The translations under genes and the position numbers were made by a program. The notes beneath the pieces are model-generated. The model saw nothing but the letters and a program-made list of their open reading frames with translations, was not told where the DNA came from and made no database searches. Below are positions 1 through 10,947 of a DNA stretch of 64,000 nucleotides, one piece after another. Source of the DNA: Siphonodentalium dalli. Its lineage: Eukaryota > Mollusca > Scaphopoda > Gadilida > Siphonodentaliidae. Numbering within the stretch: the first letter of the stretch is position 1; every line of letters begins with the position of its first letter. The stretch spans positions 83,288,958 through 83,352,957 of the forward strand of contig CP136069.1 in the NCBI GenBank assembly GCA_032622095.1, read 5' to 3'.

Positions 1-47
1 TCAGTAGAAAATTAAAAAATTAATACATCAACAATATAATGGAACAG

Positions 48-125
48 ATAAATACATATTGTTTTCAATACCACATCAAGTCGCATTTGCAAACTCTATT
101 CAAAATTAAATCGTTAAGCAAATGT
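48..125. repeat. Degraded fam-N fragment
   Basis: The text AATACCACATCAAGTC and the following bases recur in the right arm of the complete fam-N element near 2340-2430. Only a diverged piece with no clear ends is left here. Confidence 0.4.
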
Positions 126-127
126 CA

Positions 128-1081
128 GTTAAGGACTTTGCTAACCCAATTTTCCCCAAATTTGATGGAGTCAAAATAAAGGTTTATGTTCACTTTTGTT
201 AGTAATCACAGTAACCAAACATGAATGCAACATGTTAAGAGCATTATTAATGGTGGAATATGTTAGAAATACAAAATGTGAAATTTATAGAGGTTTTTAA
301 AATCTATTTTTTCGAACCCAAAATCAATATACACAAAAGTCCATATCAAAGAAAAAAATATGGCAATGTCCACTGAAAACTGTGAAGAATGATGAACAAT
401 AAAATAATATTCATATTTATCAAGCATTCTTTGATAAAATTACTAAGAACCAATTGTTTACAAATCATTGAGTAAGTTACCTGACATCGCTTTTTGTGAG
501 GTGGAAGTTAAATGTTAATATCTGTGGACAGCGGTGTGTTGTGAATCTCTTGACAAAAGAATTGTCTAATCCCCAATCTGGTGTACCCCCATAGCCCAGA
601 AACTAGGTCACCAATCATCCTGAGTCAGGATAAAGTACATCACTGGCTAGTCATAATCCCCATGAATCCCAACAGACTTGAGTGAACATTATCTTGACCC
701 ATCAAATTCAGTTCCCAAATAGCTTTGCTGAGCAATGAAAGCTACCATTTGTAGTCAACTGCTTCCAAGCCAAAAATCTTAATAAAACTAAAGAAATGTG
801 AGTATATCTTTATTGTTCATCATTCTTCACAGTGTTCAGTACACATACCCATATTTTTTTCTTAGACCTTTGTGTTTGTTGATTTTGGGTTCGAAAAAAT
901 AAATTTTAAAAACTTCTATAAATTTCACAATTTGAATTTCTAACATAATCTACCATGAATTATACTCTTAAAATGTAGCATCCATGGGTATGGTTACTGT
1001 GATTAGTAATAAAAGTGAACATAAACCTTTATTTTGGACTCCATTAAATTTGGGGAAAATTGGGTTAGCAAAGTCCTTAAA
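128..1081. mobile_element. Foldback element fam-M with ~275-bp inverted arms
   Basis: The arm at about 128-403 (starting GTTAAGGACTTTGCTAACCC) returns as its reverse complement at about 809-1081. The arms differ by scattered substitutions and small indels. The ~400-bp spacer has no recognisable coding content. This is the architecture of a foldback or long-TIR MITE. No target duplication was identified, so the superfamily is open. Confidence 0.7.
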
Positions 1082-1234
1082 CGATATCAAGACTGTTGTG
1101 AGTAGATGAGCAAACAGTATTTTTGTGAAGCTCATTGTTGGCTGGTCCAGTAAAAGTAAATTCCCTTCACGATAATGTGATGCATGTGTTGAAATGTGGA
1201 AATGAACTTATTAAAATCACATTAAAAATTATGC

Positions 1235-1303
1235 TCGACTATTTAGCTCATTTGGCGCTTGAGCCCGACATGCATGTTGTATGTTTGTTTGAGTCCAACC
1301 AAT
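1235..1303 (+). repeat. tRNA-like SINE head (box A and box B)
   Basis: TAGCTCATTTGG at 1244-1255 fits a tRNA box A, and GTTTGAGTCC at 1287-1296 fits box B. The 43-bp spacing is typical of tRNA-derived pol III promoters. A clean cloverleaf with a 7-bp acceptor stem does not form, so this is read as the 5' head of a tRNA-derived SINE or a decayed tRNA, not a working tRNA gene. The SINE tail could lie in 1304-1580 but no boundary is visible. Confidence 0.35.
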
Positions 1304-1584
1304 CATGAAAGGTGTGAGCTCCACACACCCAAAAAGTGGCGTCCTTGAGACAAAATATTTGTTAGGGGAAATATTGGCTTTTCTATGAAATAGAGTTGCT
1401 TTGCTTTTATTAACAAGAAATTCAGTAAGGGAGTGCTTGTAAAGACATTTTATTATGATAATTAAGCCAACAACTTTAATGATTGGCAGGCGCTCGGGCT
1501 TGTGAGCAGGATTATATAGCCGTAATCCTCTAACTGTGGTCTGGTTAGGGTAGGGTGGTTGGCGATTGGTCATTGGTGTGCAAT

Positions 1585-1639
1585 TAAAAATTTCAAGGTG
1601 AAGACCCTGCTCAACAGAGAACCTCTAGCTATGTCCCTG
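1585..1639 (+). mobile_element. fam-K hAT right-end fragment
   Basis: The stretch ending CCTCTAGCTATGTCCCTG matches the right terminus of the intact fam-K element ending at 56340 (CCTCTAGCCACATCCCTG), including the preceding CTCAAGGTG-like block. No left end or target duplication is seen here. Confidence 0.5.
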
Positions 1640-1698
1640 TTTGGAACTACTTGTTTTAGTGAATTTGACAAGCACCGACTGTTATAGTCTTTAGAGTC

Positions 1699-2020
1699 CA
1701 GCCCTGGTGACAAGATCATGAACAGTTCATGAATCAGCATGAAATGTTCATGGATAATGTGCATGAATACTTCATCAAATGTTCATGAACATGCACAGAC
1801 TTTAAATAGGACTGCAAGTTCATGAACATATCAAGTTCATGAACAGCATTAATTCATGAACATAATTGAGTTCATGAACATGCATGAACATTGACAGTTC
1901 ATGAATATGTCAAGTTCATAAACTCATTATGTTCCTGAACTAGCAGTCCCATATAAATAAAACATTTGATGAATAATTCATTGACCGTTCATAAACTGTT
2001 CATGAACATTTCAGGCACTG
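1699..2020. repeat. Cluster of GTTCATGAAC palindromes, possible hAT-like MITE
   Basis: Eight exact TTCATGAA cores occur at 1726, 1782, 1819, 1836, 1853, 1871, 1898 and 1999, most within GTTCATGAAC, with further one-mismatch versions. The ends (CAGCCCTGGTGA... and ...TTCAGGCACTG) are weakly inverted and flanked by TTAGAGTC and TTAGCGAA, a 5/8 match. One reading is a decayed hAT-like element with dense subterminal repeats. TTCNNGAA also equals a heat-shock-element core, so a regulatory reading cannot be excluded. Confidence 0.5.
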
Positions 2021-2048
2021 TTAGCGAATATTGTTCATGAGATGTTAA

Positions 2049-2451
2049 ATTAAGAGGGAGGTCAAGTGACCAATTTTGAATGGGGATTTCCATACAAATC
2101 TGGGGAGCAAAAGTTAAAGTGTTGCACATACTTTTGAGTGTGACTTGATGCGGTATTGGAAACAAAAGGTATTTATCTGGCTTTGAACTTTTTCCATTAT
2201 AATTTTGGTGTATTTATTTTTTGAATTTTGTATTGATTTTTCAATTGTAGGTCAAGTGATGTGATTCCAGAAAAAAATTCCTAAAAATATATTTATTGCA
2301 AAATTTTATAATTTACCAAGCTAGATAAATACCTGTTATTTCCAATACCACATCAAGTCACAGTCAGAAGTATGTGCAACTCTTTAACTTTTGCTCTGCA
2401 GATTTGCATGGAAATCCCCATTCAAAATTGTTCGCTTGACCTCCCCCTTAA
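2049..2451. mobile_element. fam-N TTAA-bounded inverted-repeat MITE
   Basis: The left terminus TTAAGAGGGAGGTCAAGTGA and the right terminus TTGACCTCCCCCTTAA are inverted. The arms extend about 130 bp (2049-2185 and 2320-2451) around an AT-rich centre. Both ends finish in TTAA, consistent with a TTAA target duplication as in the piggyBac superfamily, although the TIR does not begin with the usual CCC. Confidence 0.7.
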
Positions 2452-2537
2452 GCACACCCACAAAAGACAGACTGAAGGAATCACAGAATTTGAATATCTG
2501 TACATGCAGCAAATCATTACCAGTATGTAAAATTACC

Positions 2538-2721
2538 TACAGTAATGCCCTAATTAATCGATTCCTTTAACCACAGCAGAATTATGGGTAACTTTTCAGG
2601 ATTTAGTCGGAAATATGGCTTGTTGCCATTCAGCAACAAGCCATATTTCCGACTAAATCCTGAAAAGTTACCCATAATTCTGCTGTGGTTAAAGGAGTCG
2701 ATTAATTAGGGCATTACTGTA
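2538..2721. mobile_element. fam-A palindromic MITE, copy 1
   Basis: Nearly the whole element is one palindrome: TACAGTAATGCCC... against ...GGGCATTACTGTA. The apex is shortened compared with other copies (no GAAAGCTCTC segment). Both arms share two departures from the family consensus: CCTTTAACC/GGTTAAAGG and CTAATTAATCG/CGATTAATTAG. TA flanks and CAGT termini suggest a Tc1/mariner-type element. Confidence 0.85.
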
Positions 2722-2924
2722 TTTACATTGTTCTCACAAGTATACCTTGAAAATAGGAGAGTTTGTAAATAAAATTAGCTCAAGAGAATCCTTTCCATAT
2801 ATAATCCAATTGGAAGAACGGTTGTACAAAATCCTGGTTTAAACTAAGATGTAACTGACATGCCCACTCTTGCCATTTTCAATACATTGTGAAATTACTC
2901 AGTCAACCAGTCAAACCACATTCC

Positions 2925-3153
2925 GGATGGATAACTCTTTAATCAAGTGGCTTTTTTGTGTCAGATATTTGACAATCCGTAAAATTTCGTTGAATAAAAT
3001 GTTGATAAAATAACAGGTTTTGGGCAATTTTAACTGCTGTCAGTATTATTTTTGGGAAATTATTCGATTCTGATAACTGAAGCGGATTTCAAAAACTGTT
3101 TTTGTTGTTGGAATCTGATATGGGGACCATCAAATTGGATTGAGTACCTTTAA
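2925..3153 (-). mobile_element. fam-E2 element, truncated, reversed
   Basis: It ends in GGATTGAGTACCTTTAA, the inverted fam-E terminus. Upstream lie the fam-E2 body blocks (GTTGTTGGAATCTGAT, TTGGGCAATTTTAACTG, AACAGGTTTTGGGC), also seen from 63726 and 10454. The far end is missing. Confidence 0.65.
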
Positions 3154-3470
3154 TGCCTATGTCATCTGTTTATCTCTCACTGAATAATACCAACAGTGAT
3201 TGGTAAGCGAAAATAATTTTGTTTTAGTTGTCAAAGTTGACCACAAGTGGACCATTTTATGAAAAAAAATACCATTCAAAGGGATACACATTGATAGTTA
3301 TTGCCTTATTCTGAAAGATATTGATGTGTATACATCGCTAAAAGGTTTATTCTGCCTGGTAACCTCGCAATTAAATTGCCAAAAAACAAACATGTTGCTA
3401 CGGTGCTATCCCAATATTCTGATTTACCAATCTTATATATTTAGAAGAGTAATTTAGGAAAATCTTAGGA

Positions 3471-3700
3471 AAAGGTATGTCTGTCTGTCTGTTTACGATT
3501 GTCTCCCAGTCCCCTGGACAGATTTCAACCAAATTTAGTGGCTGAATCTGGGTACCCCGGCAGATGTTATAATGGCATTAGGTTTTCATAATTTTGATTT
3601 TTTTTAAATTAAATTAAAAAAAAAAAAACAATTATTTAACAAGAAGATCAATCTAAAAAAAAAAAAATTTAAACCAATAATTTTCTAGGTGTTTCAGCAA
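3471..3700. repeat. GTCT microsatellite start and A/T-rich tracts
   Basis: GTCTGTCTGTCTGTTT at about 3478 leads into a segment resembling that at 26405-26500 (CCCCTGGACAGATTTCAA versus CCCCTGGACCAATTTCAA). Long A and T tracts follow at 3598-3670. This probably represents one decayed repeat family. Confidence 0.35.
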
Positions 3701-3831
3701 ACATTATATATTTGCAGTTGGTTGCATGGTCTGAGATCTTGCCCCAGCAGCTACAAGGGTCCCTTTCCCCCAACCCTTTGAAATTTGCGAGGTCCCCTGA
3801 TCCTCATGTGACCTGTTCATGTCTGACCACT

Positions 3832-4039
3832 TACAGTAATGCCCTAAATAATCAACTCCTTAACCACAGCAGAATTATGGGTAACTTTTCAGGATTTAGT
3901 TGGAAATATGGCTTGTTGCCATTCATCTCACTGAGAGCTTTCCGATGAATGGCGACAAGTCATATTTCCGACTAAATCCTGAAAAGTTACCCATAATTCT
4001 GCTGTGGTTAAGGAGTCGATTATTTAGGGCATTACTATA
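3832..4039. mobile_element. fam-A palindromic MITE, copy 2
   Basis: TACAGTAATGCCC to GCATTACTATA with both arms present. The left apex lacks the GGAAAGC segment, so the tip of the hairpin is asymmetric. Confidence 0.85.
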
Positions 4040-4321
4040 CAAGTGATATCTAACTCATGCACTTAAACATTTGCCTGCAGCAAGCTGCACCAGTTGATAC
4101 CAGGATACCACTAGCAAGTCAACACTGGACTGTGACCACCCACCCATGCTGGACTTGATTGTAGCAACAAAAAGTAGCATGATCTGTAAGTACAATAAAC
4201 TTGAGGCGCAATAAGATAAGAAATTAAGGCAACAGAAATTTTATTAGTTGGTTTATGGACATTAGGGAAAATAATCTTTAGGTGGAGGAGGGAAAAAAAT
4301 TATAAAAAACCCAGACAGGTC

Positions 4322-4628
4322 TTAAACCTTTGGCGAGTAGAATGACATATATGTCGTTTCAGGAAGTGTTATTTTATGTAGACATAACTTCAATAAATCA
4401 TATGATTTATAAATGATTTGTATAGGAGTTATTTTGATTAATATAATGTCCCAAATGTATAAGCGCAATCGATTATGATAACACACATTAACAACAAATG
4501 CACATAAATCAAAACGAATTATTGGACCATTTTGACCCGAACTTGTTAATAATTATTGCTATGACGTTTACGTTAAATTTACTCATGATGTCATGTATAT
4601 GACGTTACAGATACTCTCCAAAGGGTTA
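4322..4628 (-). mobile_element. fam-I TTAA-bounded (piggyBac-like) MITE, reversed copy
   Basis: It runs from TTAAACCTTTGGCGAGT to CTCTCCAAAGGGTTAA. The body matches the reverse complement of 16185-16527 (for example TGACATATATGTCGTTTCA and GTAGACATAACTTCAA). Termini beginning CCTTTGG and TTAA at both ends fit a piggyBac-derived MITE. Confidence 0.75.
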
Positions 4629-4865
4629 ACATACCCATTGTCTATTTCTCCACACAATCCTGGCGAATTCAAATCTCATATATTCACTAAATAAAAATTA
4701 ATAAAACCGATACATTAATATCTCAGTTGTTCTCAATTCCCCGTGCTGTTATGACTGATAGAACGGGCGAGAAGTCTTACATAAACTGAACACCATGTGC
4801 AAAAAACAGTACATTTTTTGTTGTTGCTATTTCGGTAATAAAGGTAAAATTATTTTGCCGGTTTC

Positions 4866-5114
4866 TTAACCCTTTCTATACTAAAATGGATTCCCTCATT
4901 TAGTTATAAAAGTATACATTGGAAAAGTCTATTATTCAAGGGTTTTCAAGTATAATAAAAGCAGAGGACAGACAGAAAAACATATAATACAAGGGCAGAA
5001 TGATTCATAGTCATTGGTGGGAAATGTTCTGATAATAAGTTCAACAAACGACCTATGGTCGTTTGTTGAACTTATTATCTGAACATTTCCAGTATTTAGT
5101 ATAGAAAGGGTTAA
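4866..5114. mobile_element. fam-H TTAA-bounded (piggyBac-like) MITE
   Basis: Termini TTAACCCTTTCTATACTAAA and TTTAGTATAGAAAGGGTTAA are perfect inverted repeats. Inside is a hairpin with stem AAGTTCAACAAACGACC and apex TAT. The apex CGACCTATGGTCG is the same as in the hairpin module of fam-D. This is the best preserved fam-H copy in the window. Confidence 0.85.
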
Positions 5115-5129
5115 ATCGCAGGGGATGAC

Positions 5130-5945
5130 CAATGAAGATGTCACATGTGCTTCAGGTAACTAGGTAATTTAGTGCACAATTTGTTGGTTATATAACCTCG
5201 CGACTTTTCCAATTTCTTCAGAAGAGATTTCGCTAGAAGAGGACAGCGTTCAAGTTTAGTCAAATATCACTGCACCTTGATATTATTTTTATTGCTCGAT
5301 TTCCAAATGAGTTCTCTCAATTTCTCGACATTCGCACGAATGTACTGATACTATAGGTCACTTGATCACACAATCTGGTATTTTATGTATAATATGTTAA
5401 GACATATAATTTCTAAATCTCTTCCTGCGTTCCTGATGTTCTTATGACAAGTGTGAAATTTACAATAACACTTTGAAAGTGGTTACCCAAGAATAAATGG
5501 GGCGACGATGCACACTGGTTATTGTTACTGATTCATGCAGATACCCAATAATCAGTGTGCATCGTTATCCCAATATTTCGTCCTTACCTACATTCAAAGT
5601 GTTTTTGTTAATTTCCTCACTGATCATAGGGACATCAGAATTGCAGCAATGGATTGAGAAATTAGTTGTCTTAACATATTATGCATAAAAATACCAGATT
5701 GTATTATAAAGTGCCCACCAGTTGTTGTAATTTCTGATGCATGTCGCAAACTTTAGAGAACTCTTTCGGAAATAAAGGAATAAAAATAATATCAATTGGA
5801 TATTTGACAAATTTACCGTTGCCATCTAGCTTCTAGCGAAATCTCTTCAGAAGAAATTTTAAAAAGTTGCCATGTCTGATAATCAACAAATAGTGCTAAA
5901 ATTACCTGGTCACATGGACCACATGTAGCATGATATGTACAAATA
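5130..5945. mobile_element. Foldback element fam-P (~0.8 kb)
   Basis: The left half folds on the right half around a centre near 5540. Examples: CTTCAGAAGAGATTTCGCTAG (5216-5237) against CTAGCGAAATCTCTTCAGAAG (5832-5852), and CGATGCACACTGGTTATTG near 5507 against CAATAATCAGTGTGCATCG near 5548. The outer parts (CAGGTAACTAGGTAATT and AATTACCTGG) also pair. The arms have diverged by substitutions and indels. There is no coding content and no clear target duplication. Confidence 0.7.
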
Positions 5946-6730
5946 ACCGCATGCACATTGAACATACAAGTGTGCATCCGCATCGGTCACCACCTGTGTA
6001 AACCAACTGGTTAAATTGGTTTCACCTAAATGTTACATAATCCATGTGTTCCTGACCGAGATGTGTTATTATTCATATCCTCAATAGTGGATTTCTATTG
6101 ACTGTTTGGTGTTTGTGAAATGTTATGACACAAGTTAAGTGAGGTTGTGTTTTCATGGATGTTGGAGAACCTGAACTGTTTCCAGGAATCAGGTAATTTG
6201 TCTAGAAAGGTTGAAGGGACCTGCAAAATGTAGTCCGATCATCCTACCCGGCTTTTGGCTGGAAACGACTCAACCGCGGTAATTTGTTTGAAGAGCAAAA
6301 AAATCAGCATGACAACCATACCAAATATTGTAAGATATGTATGACCACATCATGACCATGTAGAATCCAAAAATAATTGCATGAAAGCTTCTCTTAGTAT
6401 TAGTTAGTAATAGACATTCAAAATCATAGAAAAAAACTATTTTACATAGAAAAATATAACAATATTTGAATGATGAATGTAAATTCCCAATTAAGATTGA
6501 AGTAAAAGCTAATTTGCTGACAATTCACCAATACTGTTGCCGAAAAAAAAGAAAGTTAAATTCTGATAAATTACTGAAAGAATCCCGATAGTTTGAAATT
6601 ACTCCGAAACTTTTCTGAAATAGGTTGCATCATTTCCCGATATCCAGTTCTGATTGTTATTGTATTCTATGTTATTTATATTCACTGTTCCCCATAGTAG
6701 TTATGTGATGCCCCATAAGGCACAACAATA

Positions 6731-7068
6731 AGATATAGAGGATCTCACATGAGTTACTATTATATACGGAATTTATCAACCGAGTTCACTAAATTCTATT
6801 TGAGCCGAGGTTTACCGAGGCTCAAATAGAATTTAGAGGACGAGGTTGATAAATTACGTATAAAATAGGACGAGTGTGAGATACCTTTTATCACATGATC
6901 AAATAAACCCGAAGCAACGCGAAATATTCATCGAAAACAACAATCATAAAATACAGTGATCGCAAGTTATTTGAAGAACGCTGTGACGTCATCGCACGCG
7001 CTGATATTAAACGTGTCTATTACCGATAATTATGAAACTGCTTTTATGGCCAAATTATGTGATAAAAG
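6731..7068 (+). repeat. fam-L element, copy 1
   Basis: About 340 bp found again in reverse at 9970-10306 and decayed near 54213. It begins GATATAGAGGATCTCACATG and includes an inner inverted repeat (CTCAAATAGAATTTAG against its complement) flanked by GGTTGATAAATT blocks. It has a CG-richer 3' part with a TGACGTCA palindrome at 6984-6991. It ends near TTATGTGATAAAAG. Terminal type is unresolved. Confidence 0.65.
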
Positions 7069-7098
7069 AAATTATGTTATTCAAAACCATGTGTTATT

Positions 7099-7419
7099 CA
7101 AGCCTGGACTGCTATGGGAGACCTAGGATCAGATTGAAGTCCCCAGTTGAAGTTGGTGATGTTCATCCATTTGTCACATCGATTATGCATTTTACTTCTG
7201 CAAATTAGGGGATATTGAAATTTCCCAGAAGGGAAAAAGCAACAAAAAACAATGTTAATTTAAGATATAGATACTTCCCAGAAGATGAGGCCTAAGCAAA
7301 ATGAGGTCCCCAGAGGGAGAATTTAGTGATGCTGCAGCCCACTGTGCGGGATAGCGTCACTAAATTCACCCTCTGAGGACCTCATTCTGCAAATGTCAGA
7401 CACAATAAATTCAGACTTG
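7099..7419. mobile_element. fam-B hAT-like MITE, copy 1 (left hairpin lost)
   Basis: It starts CAAGCCTGGACTGCTATGGG, so the left hairpin is deleted. It runs through the middle region and the right hairpin to ATTCAGACTTG. Flanks GTGTTATT and GTGCTCTT agree at 6 of 8 positions, compatible with an aged 8-bp duplication. Confidence 0.65.
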
Positions 7420-7861
7420 GTGCTCTTGGTCGTGATTTGTTATTTATATCCTGTATAGTGGGATATCCTTTCGAACAATTGATTATTTAGTGTTTATGAG
7501 TTATTAGGACATATAAAGTTATGAGAGATTGCGTGTATTAATGATTAGAGAACAAGGAAGTTTTCCATTAAATAAGGAATTTAAAATTGTTTGGATCCTG
7601 TGGCAATTGTTTTTAAATAATTTTATTTTATGCACAATTTAGTTTGGTCAATACTAGTAGTTTTATTCAGAAGTATACAGCTGCGAAATATGAGGAATAA
7701 CTCATGAACAAGACTGATTATAATTTTCTGCATGGTTTGGGTCAAAATGACACAATAATTATTGGATAAGTCATTCTAAAATCAAGTAGGCCAAAATCTA
7801 CTTAGATCAGAGAAATCAAGTACATCATTTCAAATTTTGTTTGGAACAAAGCCCTTGACTC

Positions 7862-8280
7862 CAAGCCTGCAAATAATGCGCCTGTCATTTACAGAATGAG
7901 GTACCCAGAGGGTGAATTTAGTTACATTATCCCACACGATGGGCTAGCATCACCAAATTCACGCTCTGGGAACCAAATGCTGCTGAGGCCTCAACTGCTA
8001 TGGGAGACCTAGGATCAGGTTGAAGTTCCCCTGTTGAAGTTGGTGATGTTCACCCATTAGTCACCTCGATTATGCATTTTATCTTCTGCAAATTAGGTGA
8101 CATAAAACTGCTTGAACAGAAGGGAAAAAGTAACTAAACAATGTTAATTTGGGACTATAGATACTTCCAAGAATATGAGGCCTAAGCAGAATGTGGTCCC
8201 CAGAGGGTGCATTTAGTGATTCTAGTTCACCCTCTGGGGATCTCATTTTGCAAATGACAGGCACACTATTTGCAGGCTTG
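7862..8280. mobile_element. fam-B hAT-like MITE, copy 2
   Basis: Termini CAAGCCTGCAAATAATG and CTATTTGCAGGCTTG are inverted. The left hairpin (around 7895-7980), central block and a shortened right hairpin (8190-8255) are present. No convincing flanking duplication was found. Confidence 0.75.
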
Positions 8281-8297
8281 TTTTATTGTATTAAATA

Positions 8298-8451
8298 TAC
8301 AGTAATGCTCGAAATAATCGACTTCTTAACCACAGCAGCTCACCGAGAGCTTTCCGATGAATGGCAACAAGCCATATTTCCGACTAAATCATTAAAAATT
8401 ACCCATAATTCTGCTGTGGTTAAGGAGTCGATTATTTAGAGCATTACTGTA
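8298..8451. mobile_element. fam-A MITE, copy 3 (internal deletion)
   Basis: The TACAGTAATGC end, CACAGCAG block and full right arm are present. The left arm jumps from CACAGCAG directly to the apex (CTCACCGAGAGC), removing about 60 bp and leaving an asymmetric hairpin. Confidence 0.8.
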
Positions 8452-9033
8452 GCTAGTTGATCAGCTAGCAATCAGAAATAACAGCTGAAAGAATCATAAA
8501 TCACTCGGGCCATAATTTAACCAGTTCGGTTCCATAACAGAGCCATAAAGATAATGACAAAAGTAATTTTTCGATCATAACATACACATGTAGGATAAAA
8601 TTTACCTGTGTTTTCATTCTTTTGGAAAATATAGTTGCTTGTGACTGACAGCAACCCATACATCTGTTAATCACATATTATATGTCTACAAGATTTAATC
8701 TCATTTTTTGTTGACTGGGGAGTGCCTTTTATGTACTGACACATTTTCTAAATCGGTCAATGCACTCCGCCAATGCATTGTTGTTTTGAAAACCAAACTT
8801 CCTGAATCCGATTAACTCAGATTGAGCATGAAATAAAATGCATATATTTCATGAATATTTACTATTTATATCTGTAATATACATATCATCGCTGCTAGTA
8901 TTTTATCTTGATATATCAGATCTATTCATAATTTAAACAGCTGACTAGAGCCAAATTGGGTAACTGTGATTGTTCCAAGTTTCAGGTATCACAAGTGAAT
9001 GCATGATGTATCAGTGATTAAATGGTGTTTAGT
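8452..9033. other. No recognisable gene or repeat
   Basis: AT-rich sequence with frequent stops in all frames and no paired arms or tandem structure that I could see. Confidence 0.4.
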
Positions 9034-9250
9034 TACAGTAATGCCCTAAATAATCGACTCCTTAACCACAGCAGAATTATGGGCAACTTTTCAGGATTTA
9101 GTCAGAAATATGGCTTGTTGCCATTCATTGGAAAGCTCTCACTGAGAGCTTTCAGGTGAATGGCAACAAGCCATATTTCCATCTAAATCCTGAAAAGTTA
9201 CCCATAATTCTACTGTGGTTAAGGAGTCGATTATTTAGGGCATTACTGTA
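9034..9250. mobile_element. fam-A palindromic MITE, copy 4
   Basis: Full-length: TACAGTAATGCCC to GGGCATTACTGTA, with the complete apex GGAAAGCTCTCACTGAGAGC. Only a few arm mismatches are present. Confidence 0.9.
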
Positions 9251-9619
9251 TTCCAAGTATAAACAATATGCAATGAAAGCACATGCAGATGACTCACGAA
9301 CCTGTAATCCTTATGAGTAATTTCTATCATTTCGCTAGCAGTAATATTTTTAGATTTGTCGGCTGCTGGAATTCAGCTTATCTGAATTTGGGTATTCCCC
9401 ACCATTACTCGCAATCTTATTTTTAGATCCACCCAAAGTTTACCATATTTTTATTTCATCATCTTTTACATTATTGGGGCTTAAAACAGGGTTGAAACAA
9501 GTTTAAATACATTGACTATTCTTTCAATTTTGTACTATTAAAGACTGGAACAACAAATGTTACTATTTCTAGATCAGTATACTTTTTCAACTTGGATTTG
9601 ATCTGTTTATGTATTTCAA

Positions 9620-9740
9620 TTGATGATTTGTTGGAAAATTTCCAACTATTTAATTTGTTGGAAAATTTCCAACTATTTGGGAATGTTTGTGGTTGGAAAT
9701 TTCCAACAGTTGGAAGGTTTGATGCTCCAGTTGTAAAATG
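9620..9740. repeat. Array of GTTGGAAA-TTTCCAAC dyads (fam-K related)
   Basis: Three palindromes of the form TTGGAAA(A)TTTCCAAC lie at about 9629, 9657 and 9693. The last is followed by AGTTGGAAGGTTTGATG, which parallels the repeated blocks inside the fam-K hAT at 55560-55950. It is probably a fragment of a related element. Confidence 0.5.
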
Positions 9741-9969
9741 CCCCAAGGGGAGGAGTTGCACAAATTTCTCTTTTTATATGCATCAGGCGACACCAATTTT
9801 AATGTATGGTTTTCGAACATTGCTTACAACTTTTTTCACAAAGTTCAAAAAAAAAAATTCAAATCTGAAAAATAACTAAAACATGTACACATTCTTACTA
9901 TTTATCACTAACTCTTTCAACAAATGTAAAGCAGCCATTCTCGCTATGGTATTTGTATGCAAAGATATC

Positions 9970-10306
9970 TTTTTATCACATAATTTGCCCATAAAAGCAG
10001 TTTCATAATTATCGATAAGAGACACGTTTAATATCAGCGCGTGCGATGACATCACATCGTTCTTCAAATGACATGCGATCGCTGCGGTTTTTATCGTTGT
10101 TTTCGATGGATATTTCGCATTGCTTCGCGTTTATTTGATCATGTGATAAAAAGTATCTCACACTCGTCCTATTTTATACGTAATTTATCAACCTCGTCCA
10201 CTAAATTCTATTTGAGCCTCGGTAAACCTCGGCTCAAATCAAATTTAGTGAACTCGGTTGATAAATTCCGTATAAAATAGAAACTCATGTGAGATCCTCT
10301 ATATCT
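9970..10306 (-). repeat. fam-L element, copy 2 (reversed)
   Basis: Reverse-complement counterpart of 6731-7068, from TTTTATCACATAATTTG to GATCCTCTATATCT. The inner inverted repeat is kept. The TGACGTCA site of copy 1 has changed to TGACATCA. Confidence 0.65.
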
Positions 10307-10453
10307 CTAACTTGGAACAAAAACTGAGGTAATAAGAAATTAACTTACAAGAAATTAAGTGTTGGAAAACTGAAATAAGATGTACGTATTTCACAAAACG
10401 AGTGAAATTTCATGCGATTTGCTATTTTTTTTATTATTGGTTGGTTAGAAACT

Positions 10454-10858
10454 TTAAAGGTACTCAATCTGATTTGATGGTGCCCATATAATCAGATTCC
10501 AACAACAACATTTTTTTAAATTGTGCTTCAGTTATCAGAATCGATTTATTGCCCAAAAATAATGCTAACCACAGTCAACTACATGTATAGTATAAAATTG
10601 CCCAAAACCTGTTATTTATCAACATTTTGTTCAACGAAATACAAAAAATCCACTTGATTTTAGAATTATCCATCTTCATCTGCAATTTGGTCCGAGACCG
10701 CCTTCTCTTTACTGGGCCACTTAAATTTATCGGTGGTGAAAAATAGATTAAAAAATTTATCTGATCACTCATAGCTTTGATGGGTGGGTTCCTCAAATCG
10801 AATGCAAAGCCAAGGAAATAGTAATTTGCGAGCGTTAATTCGGATTATGCATCTTTAA
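10454..10858 (+). mobile_element. fam-E2 TTAA-bounded element
   Basis: It starts TTAAAGGTACTCAATCTG and ends in CGGATTATGCATCTTTAA, a decayed version of the CGGATTGAGTACCTTTAA terminus. The body holds the family blocks CAGATTCCAACAACAAC, CAAAACCTGTTATTTATC and CTTTGATGGGTG. It is about 405 bp with no coding capacity. Confidence 0.7.
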
Positions 10859-10947
10859 TATTTGTTTTTATTCCCTCCTGCATCTACCTTTTTTCAGTCC
10901 AGATGTTCATAAATCAGACTTTAAAATTGGTTTTGCCATAGTTAGAA

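Noticed and set aside
1235-1303. Functional tRNA gene
   Set aside because: Box A and B are present, but acceptor and anticodon stems do not pair properly, so only a SINE-type head is claimed.
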